Source: Seiridium cupressi (lineage: Eukaryota > Ascomycota > Sordariomycetes > Amphisphaeriales > Sporocadaceae). Taken from it: a stretch of 50,827 nt of DNA. The notes under the pieces were generated by a model that made no database searches, was not told the DNA's origin, and was given only the letters and a program-made list of their open reading frames with translations. The DNA lies in the NCBI GenBank assembly GCA_036674765.1, contig JARVKI010000168.1, forward strand, positions 1-50,827, written 5' to 3'. Position 1 is the first letter of the stretch. Every line of letters begins with the position of its first letter. Below, piece after piece: positions 32,327 to 43,171 of the stretch. The position numbers and the translations under genes were made by a program.

Positions 32327-32362
32327 TTTTGCGGCGTCTTATTTTGCGGCGTCTTATTTTGC
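32327..32362. repeat. 15-bp tandem duplication (TTTTGCGGCGTCTTA x2.4)
   Basis: Two perfect 15-bp copies (32327-32341, 32342-32356) and the first six bases of a third. A short replication-slippage repeat in intergenic DNA. Confidence 0.9.
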
Positions 32363-33155
32363 ATTGGCACTTGCGACAAACGCTACGAACGCAGATCTCA
32401 CTTTTTGTCCATCTACGTCACGGAGAGAGCCACGCATCTCTGTTCGATTGCATCGACGGCAGACGAACCCTCCACAGAAACTAGACACCGACAGGCGACT
32501 TCATTGGTTTGGAGCTCAGCGATCGCCGCCGATGATGTGGTGGTCTTTTTAGGGTATTCGTCCAAGTTCAGTTCCGGCAACTTGAGCTGAGGACCCTTGA
32601 AATGGTTCCAAGCTACTGCTGCACGCTTCGATCACAAGTTCCTCGAGCTCATCCCAGATAGGGGCCAGGGGCACGACGCAGGCAGCACAGCACAGCACCA
32701 CAACCCACCAAACATCTACTCCGCCATACAGAAAACCCAGCCTCCGGTTAGTCAGTACGTGGTACCTGAGATTCGACGCCCCGGCTGTCTTGTACGCATG
32801 CATACTGACTATGGTCGCCCACTCCAGGAATAACTGAGGTTGAACTTGGCTCCAAGCTGCTTCCCTGCAACCACAACCAGAGCACTTAGCTTAGCTTTGG
32901 ATGCGACCAGGATCACGCGATCTATCCCGCAAGTACTCGTGATCACAACCCGTAGCTTGTGCTATCCCGAGCTTCGACAGATTGCTATACTGTACGACAT
33001 ACCAGATTGACAGCTTCTGAAAGAAAAGGCTGTGCGTTGTCGCATTTATTGCGGGTATTTGTCGACCAGCTCAAAATACCTTGTTACGACCGCCGGACCA
33101 CACGATTCCGACTTCGAAGGGTCATCGTACCAGCTCTCGACGGCCCAGGCGCGGT

Positions 33156-34625
33156 ATGTCCTTTGGGCCACAACTTGTCATGCCCGGCGCATTTCACATG
33201 GAAGCCCCCAACGGTGCAGCACCGCTCGGTGGGGCTCACGCAGGCATATTCCGACCTCCTAACTCACCATCGATATCGAACTCCCTCTATCTCGGAAAGT
33301 CGACAGGCAGCTTTTACGCCGATGTTTCGACGCCGACCTTCAATGTGAAAAGAAAACGACAAGAGATGAGAACATCAACACCATCGGGCAATCATGGCAG
33401 TGTGAATTCAGATAGCGCGATGGGCGGCAGGCCGCGTCCAGGCCGGAGGATCAGTAGTGGGCGCGGGATACGATACACACTCGCAGGCTCGCTTGAAACA
33501 CCTAACGGGGCCGAGCAGAAACAACTTGCCGACATGGATGACAGCACCTATTCCGACGTCGATTATAGGCGTGCCTTGGGCTCGAGACGAACACAAGGCG
33601 ACTTCGACTCGTCTCCGACGAGACCCTCAATACCACCGCCAGCACCCGGCTGGAGCCAAATAGCACTGAGCACCATCGGAGGCGTTGTGGGCAAGGTCTG
33701 GGAGTTTTGCAAAGAGGGCGCATTCCGAGGCTTCTACGCTGGAGGGGGGCGAAGCTATGATATCACCACAGCGCCGAGCCAGAGCAAGGCTTGGTGTAAC
33801 GAACACGACATCCCAACCCTCTCAGAGATTCCTGGCGGCTTCCCCAAAACCGATGATCCACCATTCCAGTGCGAGCGTGCAACGCCCGACTCTACCCCGC
33901 CACCAGCCGCGAAACGCCGCCAGATATCAGACAGCACGCCCAACGATGAGTTGCGGAGAAATTGGGTCATGGTGACCGATCCTGTTGACAACAAGCGGCA
34001 GCCTGGTCTCCCAGTCCACGAACAAAGAGTCCCGCAGGCTCGCCCATCGTTGAATCGCCGCATCAGCAAGCCTGTCAGCCGCCTCAACAACTCTAGCTTG
34101 GCCCTCGCGAATTCGAATGTCGTCAGTCATGCCGGCAGTGCATCTCTGAACAACCGACAAGCGGCCAGCTTCGCATCTCCACGATCACCCGTCGTCCATG
34201 ATAGACCTGCCACCCCAAGTCGGCTTCCTGTGCCCTCTCGACCGCGTTCTTCCAGTACTGTCTCACCCAAGATTCTACAACAACCCTCACAACTCACGAG
34301 CCCGAGCCCATATGCGCCTCATGGGCACCGCCGGGCCCATAGCACGGCGTCCGCCACATCTTCCACCCCGGCACGTATGAAGAGACGCGGGAGTTCTGCG
34401 CAAGAACTGATTGAGGGAAGTAGTCCGAGGCTGGATGCTAAAGCAAAGAACATGATTGTCAGGAAGATGAAACAGGATCAGGAGGCAGATGCTCGAATCA
34501 ACGATTTCAACACAAGATTAATGGACATGATCCGACAAGGAAAAGAAGCCCTGGGGACTACCATCGAAGTGGACGGATATGACGACATGGACATTGGCGG
34601 AAATGACCACTGGGAAGATGACTGA
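33156..34625 (+). CDS. Uncharacterised basic, Ser/Pro/Arg-rich protein with one conserved-looking hydrophobic/amphipathic segment
   Basis: 489 aa in one open frame from the ATG at 33156. Alternative starts are 33180 (MPGAFHMEAPN) and the next Met; GTATGT at 33155 could also be a splice donor of a leader exon. Most of the protein is disordered, rich in Ser, Pro and Arg, with basic patches (KRKRQ, AAKRRQ, ARMKRRG) that look like nuclear-localisation signals. One region near residues 167-200 is ordered: WSQIALSTIGGVVGKVWEFC, then KEGAFRGFYAGGG. The C-terminus has a short charged helix (KNMIVRKMKQDQEADARIND) and an acidic tail. Amphipathic helices in a disordered nuclear protein recall nucleoporins of the Nup1/Nup60 kind, but this is only a guess. 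Confidence 0.78.
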   Translation: MSFGPQLVMPGAFHMEAPNGAAPLGGAHAGIFRPPNSPSISNSLYLGKSTGSFYADVSTPTFNVKRKRQEMRTSTPSGNHGSVNSDSAMGGRPRPGRRISSGRGIRYTLAGSLETPNGAEQKQLADMDDSTYSDVDYRRALGSRRTQGDFDSSPTRPSIPPPAPGWSQIALSTIGGVVGKVWEFCKEGAFRGFYAGGGRSYDITTAPSQSKAWCNEHDIPTLSEIPGGFPKTDDPPFQCERATPDSTPPPAAKRRQISDSTPNDELRRNWVMVTDPVDNKRQPGLPVHEQRVPQARPSLNRRISKPVSRLNNSSLALANSNVVSHAGSASLNNRQAASFASPRSPVVHDRPATPSRLPVPSRPRSSSTVSPKILQQPSQLTSPSPYAPHGHRRAHSTASATSSTPARMKRRGSSAQELIEGSSPRLDAKAKNMIVRKMKQDQEADARINDFNTRLMDMIRQGKEALGTTIEVDGYDDMDIGGNDHWEDD

Positions 34626-35696
34626 AATATTTGGAAGCTGGCTTGAGGAAATGTGGAATTTTGACACAAGTTTCTGCCCCATGATGTACATATTACTTGG
34701 TCACGCAGTTCGGGAGTTTCAGGAGTTGGCCCGTCAGTTGCTACCTCACTTGGGAAGCCCAGCCTGATTGGTTAGGGACAATCGATGTCTGTTATTTCTT
34801 GTGTAAATATATTGTAATTCAACCTAACATACACATTCCCAGATCCTGCGACCTGCTGCATTGTTGCCATGTCGCCTAAATTATTGATAGTAGATGTAAC
34901 ATGACCTGCTTGATGACTACACTGCAGGCTCCGTCATCGAGTTACCTCTTCCTGCGTCGACTTTCCACGATTAGGAGCTTTTCGGGGTGATGGATTTAAC
35001 TTGCTGCATTTGTTCCAGCGACATTCATGCACAACTGACGAACCTATCTACTTAAATTAAAATAAACGTGGTCAATATCAGTTACGTTCACATACTGGTC
35101 TTAAAGGCGGCATACCGCTTTCCAACTTAACACTAGTACCTCTCAGGAAAGGAATATATGGGCATCGTGTTCCTGCGGTTTCCATATTAGTGAACGATTT
35201 GCACAATATCACCTTGTAGTAATCGAAAGCCAAACACAGACTTTTGTTCAACCATTACCGCCGACCCCAATAGACACAAAGACCGTACTGGGCTCTTGGT
35301 ACCTAGAACAACGAACTGCCCACGAAAGAGAATACCAGCAGAGCCGCTGTCATTGGATTCAGATAAACAAAGGATTAGTTTTATACTTAATAGAACGGGC
35401 TAAAGAATAATTGTAGCACTATGTGCGAAAATATCCTTTATCCCTTATCCTACCATACACTGCGTGACGGCCGCTGCCTTAGGTCCTAACAAAGCTATGA
35501 TAAGCTTACAATGTTGTTAGTTTTAAACAATCATCACAACTCCTTGGGGCAAGTGCGCTTGTTACTCGATTGATCCTCCGTAAAGCCCTCGTTTTCAACA
35601 ACGTCCTAAACTTAGACATGTCTAAACCCACAAGCTATAAGTTGGACGGCAGGAGTCTGATATAGCAAGCTTTCCTTTCCTAGCCAGTAGCCTGTC
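34626..35696. other. Intergenic
   Basis: About 1.1 kb, A+T-rich in places, with no supported ORF, repeat or RNA gene. The right end would hold the promoter of the orphan ORF. Confidence 0.55.
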
Positions 35697-36407
35697 ATGG
35701 ATCCTCAAGCCCTTGCTGATATTTCGCCTCAAAACCCCCAGATTTCCATAAGAAGCAAACGACATTTGGGGCCCAAGGCTGCGGATATTGGAACTAATAC
35801 TTACAGGCTTAGATCACAAAATGCCATGTGGGGAGATCATGGGGCATATGCTCGCGCCCTCGATCACATGCGGAAATGTGGGCATGAGGAAGTGTTACAC
35901 TATGCACCTGAGCCAAGCAGTCCATCGACTGATTCTTCAACAACGGGTATTTTGAAGAGATGGAAGGCAGAATATTATCCAGATACGTGGCCGCCAACAG
36001 ATGATAAACTCCCCTTCGAAGCTGAAGAAGCAGATAACTTATCCATTGTTGCAGGCGACTCGGGCAGAAAGAGGCTCGTAAGGTTCAAGGCCGCTCATTT
36101 CAAGATTATAGAAACGGGCGAGGAATATAAAATCCCTTTTAAGCATGAAGAAACAGAGAAAGAATCCTTCGCAGGCGTCCAAGACATGCTCGTGCGTACT
36201 GACTTTTTCTCTGATATCGATAATAAGTGCGGACAGGGAAAAGGCGGCGCCTACTTGGCTGAGAATGCCTCACAACACACTGTCGAAGAATTGCTCGACC
36301 ATTCAAAGACTGGTTATGATACGGCGCTGTCGTCAGCTTTGTATGATGATTCTGGATTCTTGCTTGAGCCGGCGTCCGAGAACGGGCCTTCGCCTAAAGA
36401 TACCTAG
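35697..36407 (+). CDS. Orphan hypothetical protein, 236 aa
   Basis: A single open frame begins with ATG (MDPQALADISPQNPQ). The product is hydrophilic and mildly acidic, without signal peptide, membrane helix or recognisable motif. The first 90 residues are basic (IRSKRHLGPKAADIG, TYRLRSQNAMWG), and the rest has many Glu/Asp residues (FEAEEADN, FKHEETEKESF). The length and protein-like composition favour a real gene, but nothing identifies its family. It sits alone between A+T-rich spacers near decayed genes, as lineage-specific subtelomeric genes often do. Expression is unknown. Confidence 0.6.
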   Translation: MDPQALADISPQNPQISIRSKRHLGPKAADIGTNTYRLRSQNAMWGDHGAYARALDHMRKCGHEEVLHYAPEPSSPSTDSSTTGILKRWKAEYYPDTWPPTDDKLPFEAEEADNLSIVAGDSGRKRLVRFKAAHFKIIETGEEYKIPFKHEETEKESFAGVQDMLVRTDFFSDIDNKCGQGKGGAYLAENASQHTVEELLDHSKTGYDTALSSALYDDSGFLLEPASENGPSPKDT

Positions 36408-37429
36408 ATGTCACCATCAATAGTATAGTTGCATACTAGAAATTATAAAAGCGACAACATGGTTCGCGAATTATCTGACTTAATCGTTCCTCTATGACTA
36501 ACGAGAGCACTATTAACAGTAATAGTATTGTTGATGCACTACCCCTCAATGTATTCATAAGTAACAGCACCGTATTTAGCGCCACGATCAGTCATCCTGT
36601 AATGGGAGCCATCGCGGTATTTATAAAACTCAAGATATCGGCAGTAAACATAGACTAATTGATTCCACATAGCAAGTTTCCGACAATGAATAAGCCTCCT
36701 ATAAGGTACAAAGCAACAGACCGGGTAGCAACTGAGAAGATATCATTTTTCTGAAGAGATGGGTAGGGCATAGTGAACCCTTTGCACCATTTGGAATTAT
36801 GATAGTTTAGCAAAAATATGGAGTACAATTCAGTGAGTTACCTGCATCTTTTAATATTGATGCCGACACTGTCTCAACAGTGATAGCCAAACTCGCCTAG
36901 ACATAGATCGAGCTAAAAGTACCGGATTTCTCTCTCAGTTCCCTGCGACATACCCTTGTTCGGGTACTAAAAAAGACAGTCGAGCAATGACAATCGTTCT
37001 GGTCTTAGTGTTACGGACGGAAAAGGGCCAACTCGAATAGCTGGCTTACCACTTGAATGTAAGTCTTGAGCTGCGCTGTGTGAAAGTAAAACTCCTGTGC
37101 GTACAACTACACCATGGTCGGGAACTAAGGTATGCAACGAAGCACTTCCATTACCAGGCAGCTTGGTCTGCTACTCAGTTTTCGAACGCCGTCTGGAGCA
37201 ACGTACTCAATACGCGTGATCCATATCATCAGTTCATTGCCATGCTCATTTATTGCTAGTTAAATTGCATACTCATGAACGTGGAAGTGCAAAGGACAGT
37301 GACTAGTAATACTTCGGCTGCTCGGGTATGGTGGGGAATTCCACAAGGTATCACTCGAAGGATCGCACGGTCTGTGAATTTTCTGCTGTGAACCCGTCTA
37401 CAAGGTATCTCAAACTCAACACATTAGAC
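36408..37429. other. Intergenic
   Basis: About 1 kb without supported features. Short ORFs only. Confidence 0.55.
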
Positions 37430-38600
37430 ATGGCGCTTATCAAGTATACAAGCATCGCGTTCTTGGTTTTGTCTGTTTTCTGGCTTCAAACCAGGAATTA
37501 TGACCCGTCCAAGGAGGGCATATTGCTAGTGTTCGGTGGGGTCGACCCCGAGCTGCGAATTAGTGTCACGCAACTAGACCAAGCCGTGACCTATCCAGTG
37601 CAAGTAGAAAACGATAAAAAATGTCGTACTGCTCGTTCATGGAACCGGCATGACGTACGTCGTTGTCTTGTACTAACGATGGCCCTTAGTCCGAGCTTGA
37701 CCCATGCTTTAGTACCCGGATCAACTGGGAGAACACTCTAGTGGCTCCCCTTGCCCGCAAAGGATTCCAGCCTTGCTATCTGGAAATACCCGCAAGACTC
37801 TCCCACAATGGTCAAATTAGTGCTGAATATGTCAATCACGCCATCAAAAAGGTCGTTCGGGAGCACCCAGCAGCAGCCAACGATGTCTCCATTATCTCGT
37901 GGTCCGCCGGCGCGCTTGTTACACAGTGGACGCTCACTTTTATCCCGAGACTCGCGCTAGGGTCAAGAGACATATCGCTTTGGGCGCTTCCTACCGCGGA
38001 TCCTGGTCCATGATTCCTCTGTTTTATTTCAACCTATTCTCAGAGGCCGTGGTCCAGCAGCTACCCTGGTCGAAGTTTGTTGCGACGCTACTGAAATTTG
38101 GTGGTGGCACTGCCCAGGTCCCAACCACCAACATTGGATCAAGTACAAACCTGATCGTCCAGCCCAGCTTTTATGGTGGGAGCGTTTTCGGACGTAAGGA
38201 CTCATGGAGGCTTGACGGACCCAAAGCTTCCAACATCGATCTGTTCAAGGTCTGCACGTCAAGGCTGATCACGGCGGGATTCTTGCCGCGCCCGTTCGCT
38301 CATGAGTCTTTGCTCTGGGAGCCAGCCTCTCGTAGGGTGATATTTGACGCTCTATCAAACGATGACTCTAGTCTGGGAAACTCGGACGTGGTGAGCGTGG
38401 ATGAGTGCAAGCCCGACTCAGCCCCGTATCTGAAGGCTGGCGACAGAGGCCAGCATGCGAAAATTGTGCCGGAGCTGCTCGACTTTAGTCCTACCATGCC
38501 AACAAGCGGCTGGCCCGATGTGCCACTTCGTGATTATGCGAGTGGGCTGCAGTTGACGAAGGAGGAAGAGGAGGATAACCACGGGAAGAAAGAGATATAA
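37430..38600 (+). pseudogene. CALB-type (Candida antarctica lipase B-like) lipase, broken
   Basis: An N-terminal hydrophobic leader (ALIKYTSIAFLVLSVFWL) opens the gene. The lipase body is spread over several frames. NVVLLVHGTGMT appears only after a frame change in an A6 run at about 37615-37620. A putative short intron with TACTAAC-like branch sequence then leads out of frame to ELDPCFS and WENTLVAPLARKGFQPC. The nucleophile motif SWSAGALVTQW is followed by another frame change in a T run near 37938-37941, to ETRARVKRHIALGASYRGSW. The remainder stays open to 38600. Family alignment from knowledge puts the catalytic Asp of CALB (TDEIVQP) opposite Asn here (TNLIVQP), while the His (FAHESLLW) is kept. 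Several one-base indels plus the lost acid argue for a dead gene, although homopolymer assembly errors could explain the indels. Confidence 0.8.
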
Positions 38601-39438
38601 GGATGTGTCAACTGGATTTACAGTGTCTCAGGAAGTAGCGCTGGTATCATAGCTATGAGAAGGATGTTGGCACATCCTTTGATGACGACAGGGAATCTTG
38701 GATACCATATACCATACTAGTTTATTAAAGAGACTTCAAACCTGCTTGCCGTTTCTTGACCTTCCACCTACATCATTATCTTCATCTTCTGGAAGCCCCG
38801 GTATCACAAGTTCGTCTACGGTTTCTGAAGTCAACTCTGATCAAGCTTCATGGACATTCATGCTCGGCACTTTGGAAACTGGATAATCAAATCGTCTACA
38901 AGGAGAAATTTTCTCGAGGTCTCTTGTCATTCTCCATCCTTCGATTCTACCTAAATTTGCCATTGATTATTTGATCGGACTTTCTCAACCAGGTATCTCG
39001 CGTTAAGATAAATACCGATAATCACATAAACCACAATCAGGATCAAGCTGAACCTGATGGCTCAATGACAGCAAAACAACTGAAAGGTCGCAAACCCAAC
39101 CGGGACATATTAATCCTACTAAATACTGATAACCGGAATCTTGCGGAGGCTACCATGATACCTTAGAAACCAGATGCCAACTCTGAATATAAAAGAACTT
39201 CATTATCCGTCAAGGACCTTATCTCAACTTCTCCCTCTACATTATTCTTTTTCTTCTGACCAGTTCACGATCAGTTGACAATAGCCACCCTGGAAGTGGT
39301 CTACGGTTTCGGAGCGACCTGCCCTAAGATTCTTTAGCCATCATACTCAATTAGTTGAACACCGTATAATCTACCTCTCCGTCAATAACCCAAAGCGTTC
39401 GAGCCAAATCCACCAAGTACACTTCTTGGAGACTCATA
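38601..39438. other. Intergenic
   Basis: A+T-leaning sequence with no supported gene between the broken lipase and the next remnant. Confidence 0.5.
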
Positions 39439-40289
39439 ATGGATTCGCAATTTCCTCCAGGGCGTATAGATCATGACAGTCAGGACGTGGGCATCGTAAT
39501 CAGACTAGTGGGGACCGACAACCTACCACATGGCCCAGTCGTGATTCCAGGCCTAAACCATACATGCATCCATCATCTGAGGCTTCAGCCGAGCGACTTA
39601 TCTCCAGCAGGCTGGGTTATCATGAACTCGGGACCTCTGATCATGCAATACGCAGAAAACCATCTAAACCAGCCTTGTGGCCGCGCATTCCAAGTTTGAG
39701 ACACGCTCAGCTCAGCTACACGATTGATACCTACATTGAGTTTAATACACCATCCCTTATGAAAACCATAGATAAACTTCGGTACGGTCTCCGGTTTCCA
39801 ACGATGCTGACAATAGCATAAAGTATCCCTGGAGCTTCAGCCCTACTTTCAGTACAGGAAAAGCACCAAAGCACCGAGGCCTACCGTCGAAAACATCTTA
39901 GAGTGGACTAATAAACTCCACCTGGCAGAAAGTAAATCCATCACTCAGTTGATTCGCAGATTTGACTCGCCGGCCGGATCAATGACGAAGATGCGGTCAA
40001 GTGTATAACCGACAAAGTAATGCCGGCCGTTGGCTTTTCAACAATTAGTGCTGTTCAAAGACTTTTACACATATTTCCGGAGCGTTTCTCTACGAGCAAC
40101 GACGAGGACGCCCTTGGCCTAAACTATGGCATAGGAGACTGGCTACGTGCAATCACGCTTGCTCTCTATTACATTGACCGAAGAAACGGCTTTGGCATTC
40201 CCAGAGATCAGAATCGGCACAGCTCTGGCAGCAAGAAGGCTGCTGCGATTGCGCAGCTTGCCTTCTGTCCCGATGATCTTGCTAGGTAA
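39439..40289 (+). pseudogene. Possible decayed gene, unknown family
   Basis: Three consecutive plus-strand open stretches, each in a different frame, have protein-like composition: 39564-39821 (SYTIDTYIEFNTPSLMKTID), 39829-40008 (PTVENILEWTNKLHLAESKS, ITQLIRRFDSPAGSM) and 40020-40289 (GDWLRAITLALYYIDRRNGF). A first ATG frame begins at 39439. No introns with good signals join them, so frameshifts are likelier. I do not recognise the family. Chance open frames remain possible. Confidence 0.35.
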
Positions 40290-41732
40290 ATTTCGGTTTC
40301 AGGTGGGTTTCAGTGCAAGCCTGGTTAATAAACGGACGAAGACACGCCTAGACAAACTCTCCTGGTCTTTCGAGGCAACGATGTAAGATCATAAAAGCGT
40401 CAGGAATGCTTTAAAGGATCATGCCACGGTTTGTTCGACTGGGACGACATCAAGAAGATAGTAAAGAAAGGTGCAAGGAGAGTCGCGAATCTGCTCCAAT
40501 GAATTGCATTTGTCAAGTCCTGGAGAAACGCGAACCCCACCGCGAGTCTAAATGGTGCTCCTACCACTAAAAAGGCCAGATTTTGCCAAGTTTGGCGGCT
40601 TTATCTCTACCTTCTACGGCAGTTCAGCAGCTTTTACTGTATTGTCATAACTAGACTAAGATCACTCTGTAATTATGTAACAATCTCCCCTCAATCGACT
40701 ATGGCGCGGCATAATACCCCTTTACTTAGGCTGATGGTTTGGCTTCGATCAATGCCTAAGCATGAAGGACATCGACGCCTTTCCGAGTATATTGACGTTT
40801 GTGCAGCTTTATCGTGAAGGAGGCTCTCGAGATGTCTGCTCTGTTGTGATGTATTGGGTGCTGATAATGTGCTTCTTGCGAGATACTGAACCGTCAGGGG
40901 GCATCAACTATTTACTATTAATTGAGTGAACTTGGTTGATAGTTTCTGATAAATAATAATAGGCCGACAAACAGAAGTGACCAAAACATTGACCTTTTTC
41001 TTCTTCTTTAAAATTATTAGTTAATTATTTTTATTTCCGTATTAGTCTGTCGCCCCTACCAGTCGATCGCAATTCTGCACGAGTGGAGTGCTAGTATTTC
41101 TCTATACGCCACTGTAAAGACAGTAGCATTTGCTTTAAGCTACTTGCATATATAGGAATGGGTAGTGCACGGTCCTTCCATCATCCCTGTGGCAAGGATT
41201 CGATCACGATCATTCTATGGAGGCTATCCACACTTTTAAGCGTCAAAGACCACTTCTTTATTGTGGAATGCAAATGGCAGGACCATTCACCGAAAGAGCT
41301 AATCGAGATAGAACGATCGTTAACATTGCGGTTAGACGCTCAATAGATTGTGAGGAAAGCAGACTCTTCGTGGTTTATCGTCTACGTGGGCGGTGGAAAC
41401 TCAACTTCCGGTCACGGAATAGCTCAGCAAATGAAGGGTTAACATAGAGATGCCAAGATGTATGTTATAAAGGAGGTAGAGATCAAGGTCATACTAATAA
41501 TGCGATCAAGCCTGTGAGAAGCATTCTCAATCTCAATACTTCCAAGAACGAACGGGATGATGAAACAGAGATTACAGTCGGATGACGTGTAGGCGGGTGG
41601 ACCTGTCTAATGTACCAAGTAAATTCCCATTAGTGAGATATTTTCATTGCGACAGCACGCATGTCATTCTCTATCTACGATGCGTCGGCATTGCGATTCT
41701 TCGCTTCTACTCTAAATACCGAAGAAAATGGG
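40290..41732. other. Gene-poor interval
   Basis: Coding-like but broken frames may continue to about 40650 (KKIVKKGARRVANLLQ). An A+T-rich patch lies at 40900-41040. I see no intact gene, RNA or repeat. Confidence 0.45.
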
Positions 41733-43171
41733 CTAGAGAGGACTCCCTTTGCCATTGCCATCAAAAGCACTAACAGAAGAATGATGTCCTAAAGTGGGTT
41801 GCTTTTGGGACTCCTGCTCCTGTATATGCGCGACCTCGTGTGTTACCTCAACCTTCTGAGTCATTAGAATATGATCGTCGCTCCTCCAAGCTGTGTGGCG
41901 AGTGCTCTGCTGTATCTGAGTATTGTTTCGCTGGCTCCGTTTGCTGAACTCGTATGCCTCGCCATTACGCTCCCGACTTCCCAGCGGGTGACTTCGGCCC
42001 ATTGTCGATTTCGATTTGCTGAAAAGGCCACTGAGCCCGATCTTGCTGGCTCCCCGACGTATAAGAGGTTGTAAGATGGGCAAGTTCGCTACGACGATGG
42101 CGACAAACGTCTCGCGACATGCCCATTCACTTCCTGAAACCGCGCCTTCAGCACCAGACTGTGAAGGACGACGATGTCAGCAAAGACAATACACAGGTTG
42201 TGGAGCAGGGGCTCATATAGACTGACCGAGAGAATAACCACAGCTCGAATTGTTGAGGCCATAATCACGAAGACTGCACCGCTGAATAGCGCCATCAATG
42301 ATAGCTTGCGGCGCAAGCTTATGTTGACTTTCCAGAGCAGCTAGTAGTTTCTTGTCAGCGACCCGACGCCCTAGTTGGCATGTATGACTGTAAACGTACT
42401 GGTAAGGGGATTGACAGCAAGTAAAGGTCGGTGATAATATTGGGAATCAGGACAATTAGCACATAAAGCCTAGAGTTGGTCGGCTGGCATAAACCTAGAG
42501 ACTCATTAACGACTCTGACACGGCCGAGAGCGGAGATTTGGAAATACATACTGCCCGGATCTGGGTTTATTTGCCAGAACCTATTCATTGGTTGACAACT
42601 AAGCAATATTGACAATGCCACAGTTAAATATGTAACACCGAGGAGGACGTAGGCGATGCGAACGCGCAGCCTCAGATGAGGTAAGCCGTTTCTGTCTCTC
42701 AAGTCAGGCATATCATCTTTGAGGGTCCAAGATCAGCCACTTACGTCAGTCGCGAATAGAAGACCGCGATAGAGAACTTCAACAGCCAAAGTATGCATGC
42801 ATAAAACGACCAGCCCATGACCTGGATTTTAGAACCCCATTGGCGGTTGAAGTATTCTTCGGAGGAGGGGTCGAGATTTGCGCGTTGCTCGTCTGTCATA
42901 TAACTATTCGTTAACCCGCCGAATAGGGCTCCCACGAGGTATGCTGCTACAGTTTCGAGCGTGAATACCAGCTACGAAACGCATCTGGGTCAGCGATGGC
43001 TAGTTGAAAGCATACTTCCACGTAAAGAGAGGTTCTTACACCGGTCAACGGCATTAGGTAATCATCCGCTTGCCATTTGGATGGCCCAACCTGGGTCCAT
43101 CGCACGTAGACGCGGGCTGCAATGACAACCAGTCCCAGCGAAAGTAGCGTCCATGCCTCCACAACAGCCAT
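41733..43171 (-). CDS. Pth11-like / fungal rhodopsin-domain membrane protein 2
   Basis: This six-exon gene has exons 43171-43040, 42971-42745, 42691-42552, 42494-42400, 42340-42227 and 42158-41733, giving 377 aa. All introns (53-68 bp) have GT..AG ends, and splicing restores the family sequence throughout: KWQADDYLMPLTG to LVFTLETVAAYLVGALF, then WSFYACILWLLKFSIAVFYS, RLTNGLPHLRLRVRIAYVLL, DPGSLCQPTNS, LIPNIITDLYLLSIPLPLLW, RRKLSLMALFSGAVFVIMAS and GSEWACRETFVAIVVANLP. Seven hydrophobic helices are visible, then a long hydrophilic tail with Arg/Gln/His. This is the Pth11-related receptor-like superfamily but a different subgroup from the copy at 13.8 kb. It appears intact. It likely senses extracellular cues at the plasma membrane; the ligand is unknown. 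Confidence 0.9.

Larger units (their letters stand above)
31631..33155. other. Intergenic, about 1.5 kb
   Basis: Contains an imperfect palindrome (31945-31979) and a 15-bp tandem duplication (32327-32362), listed separately. Open frames in 32224-32590 and 32959-33348 are not supported as genes. The right end is the promoter of the next gene. Confidence 0.5.
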
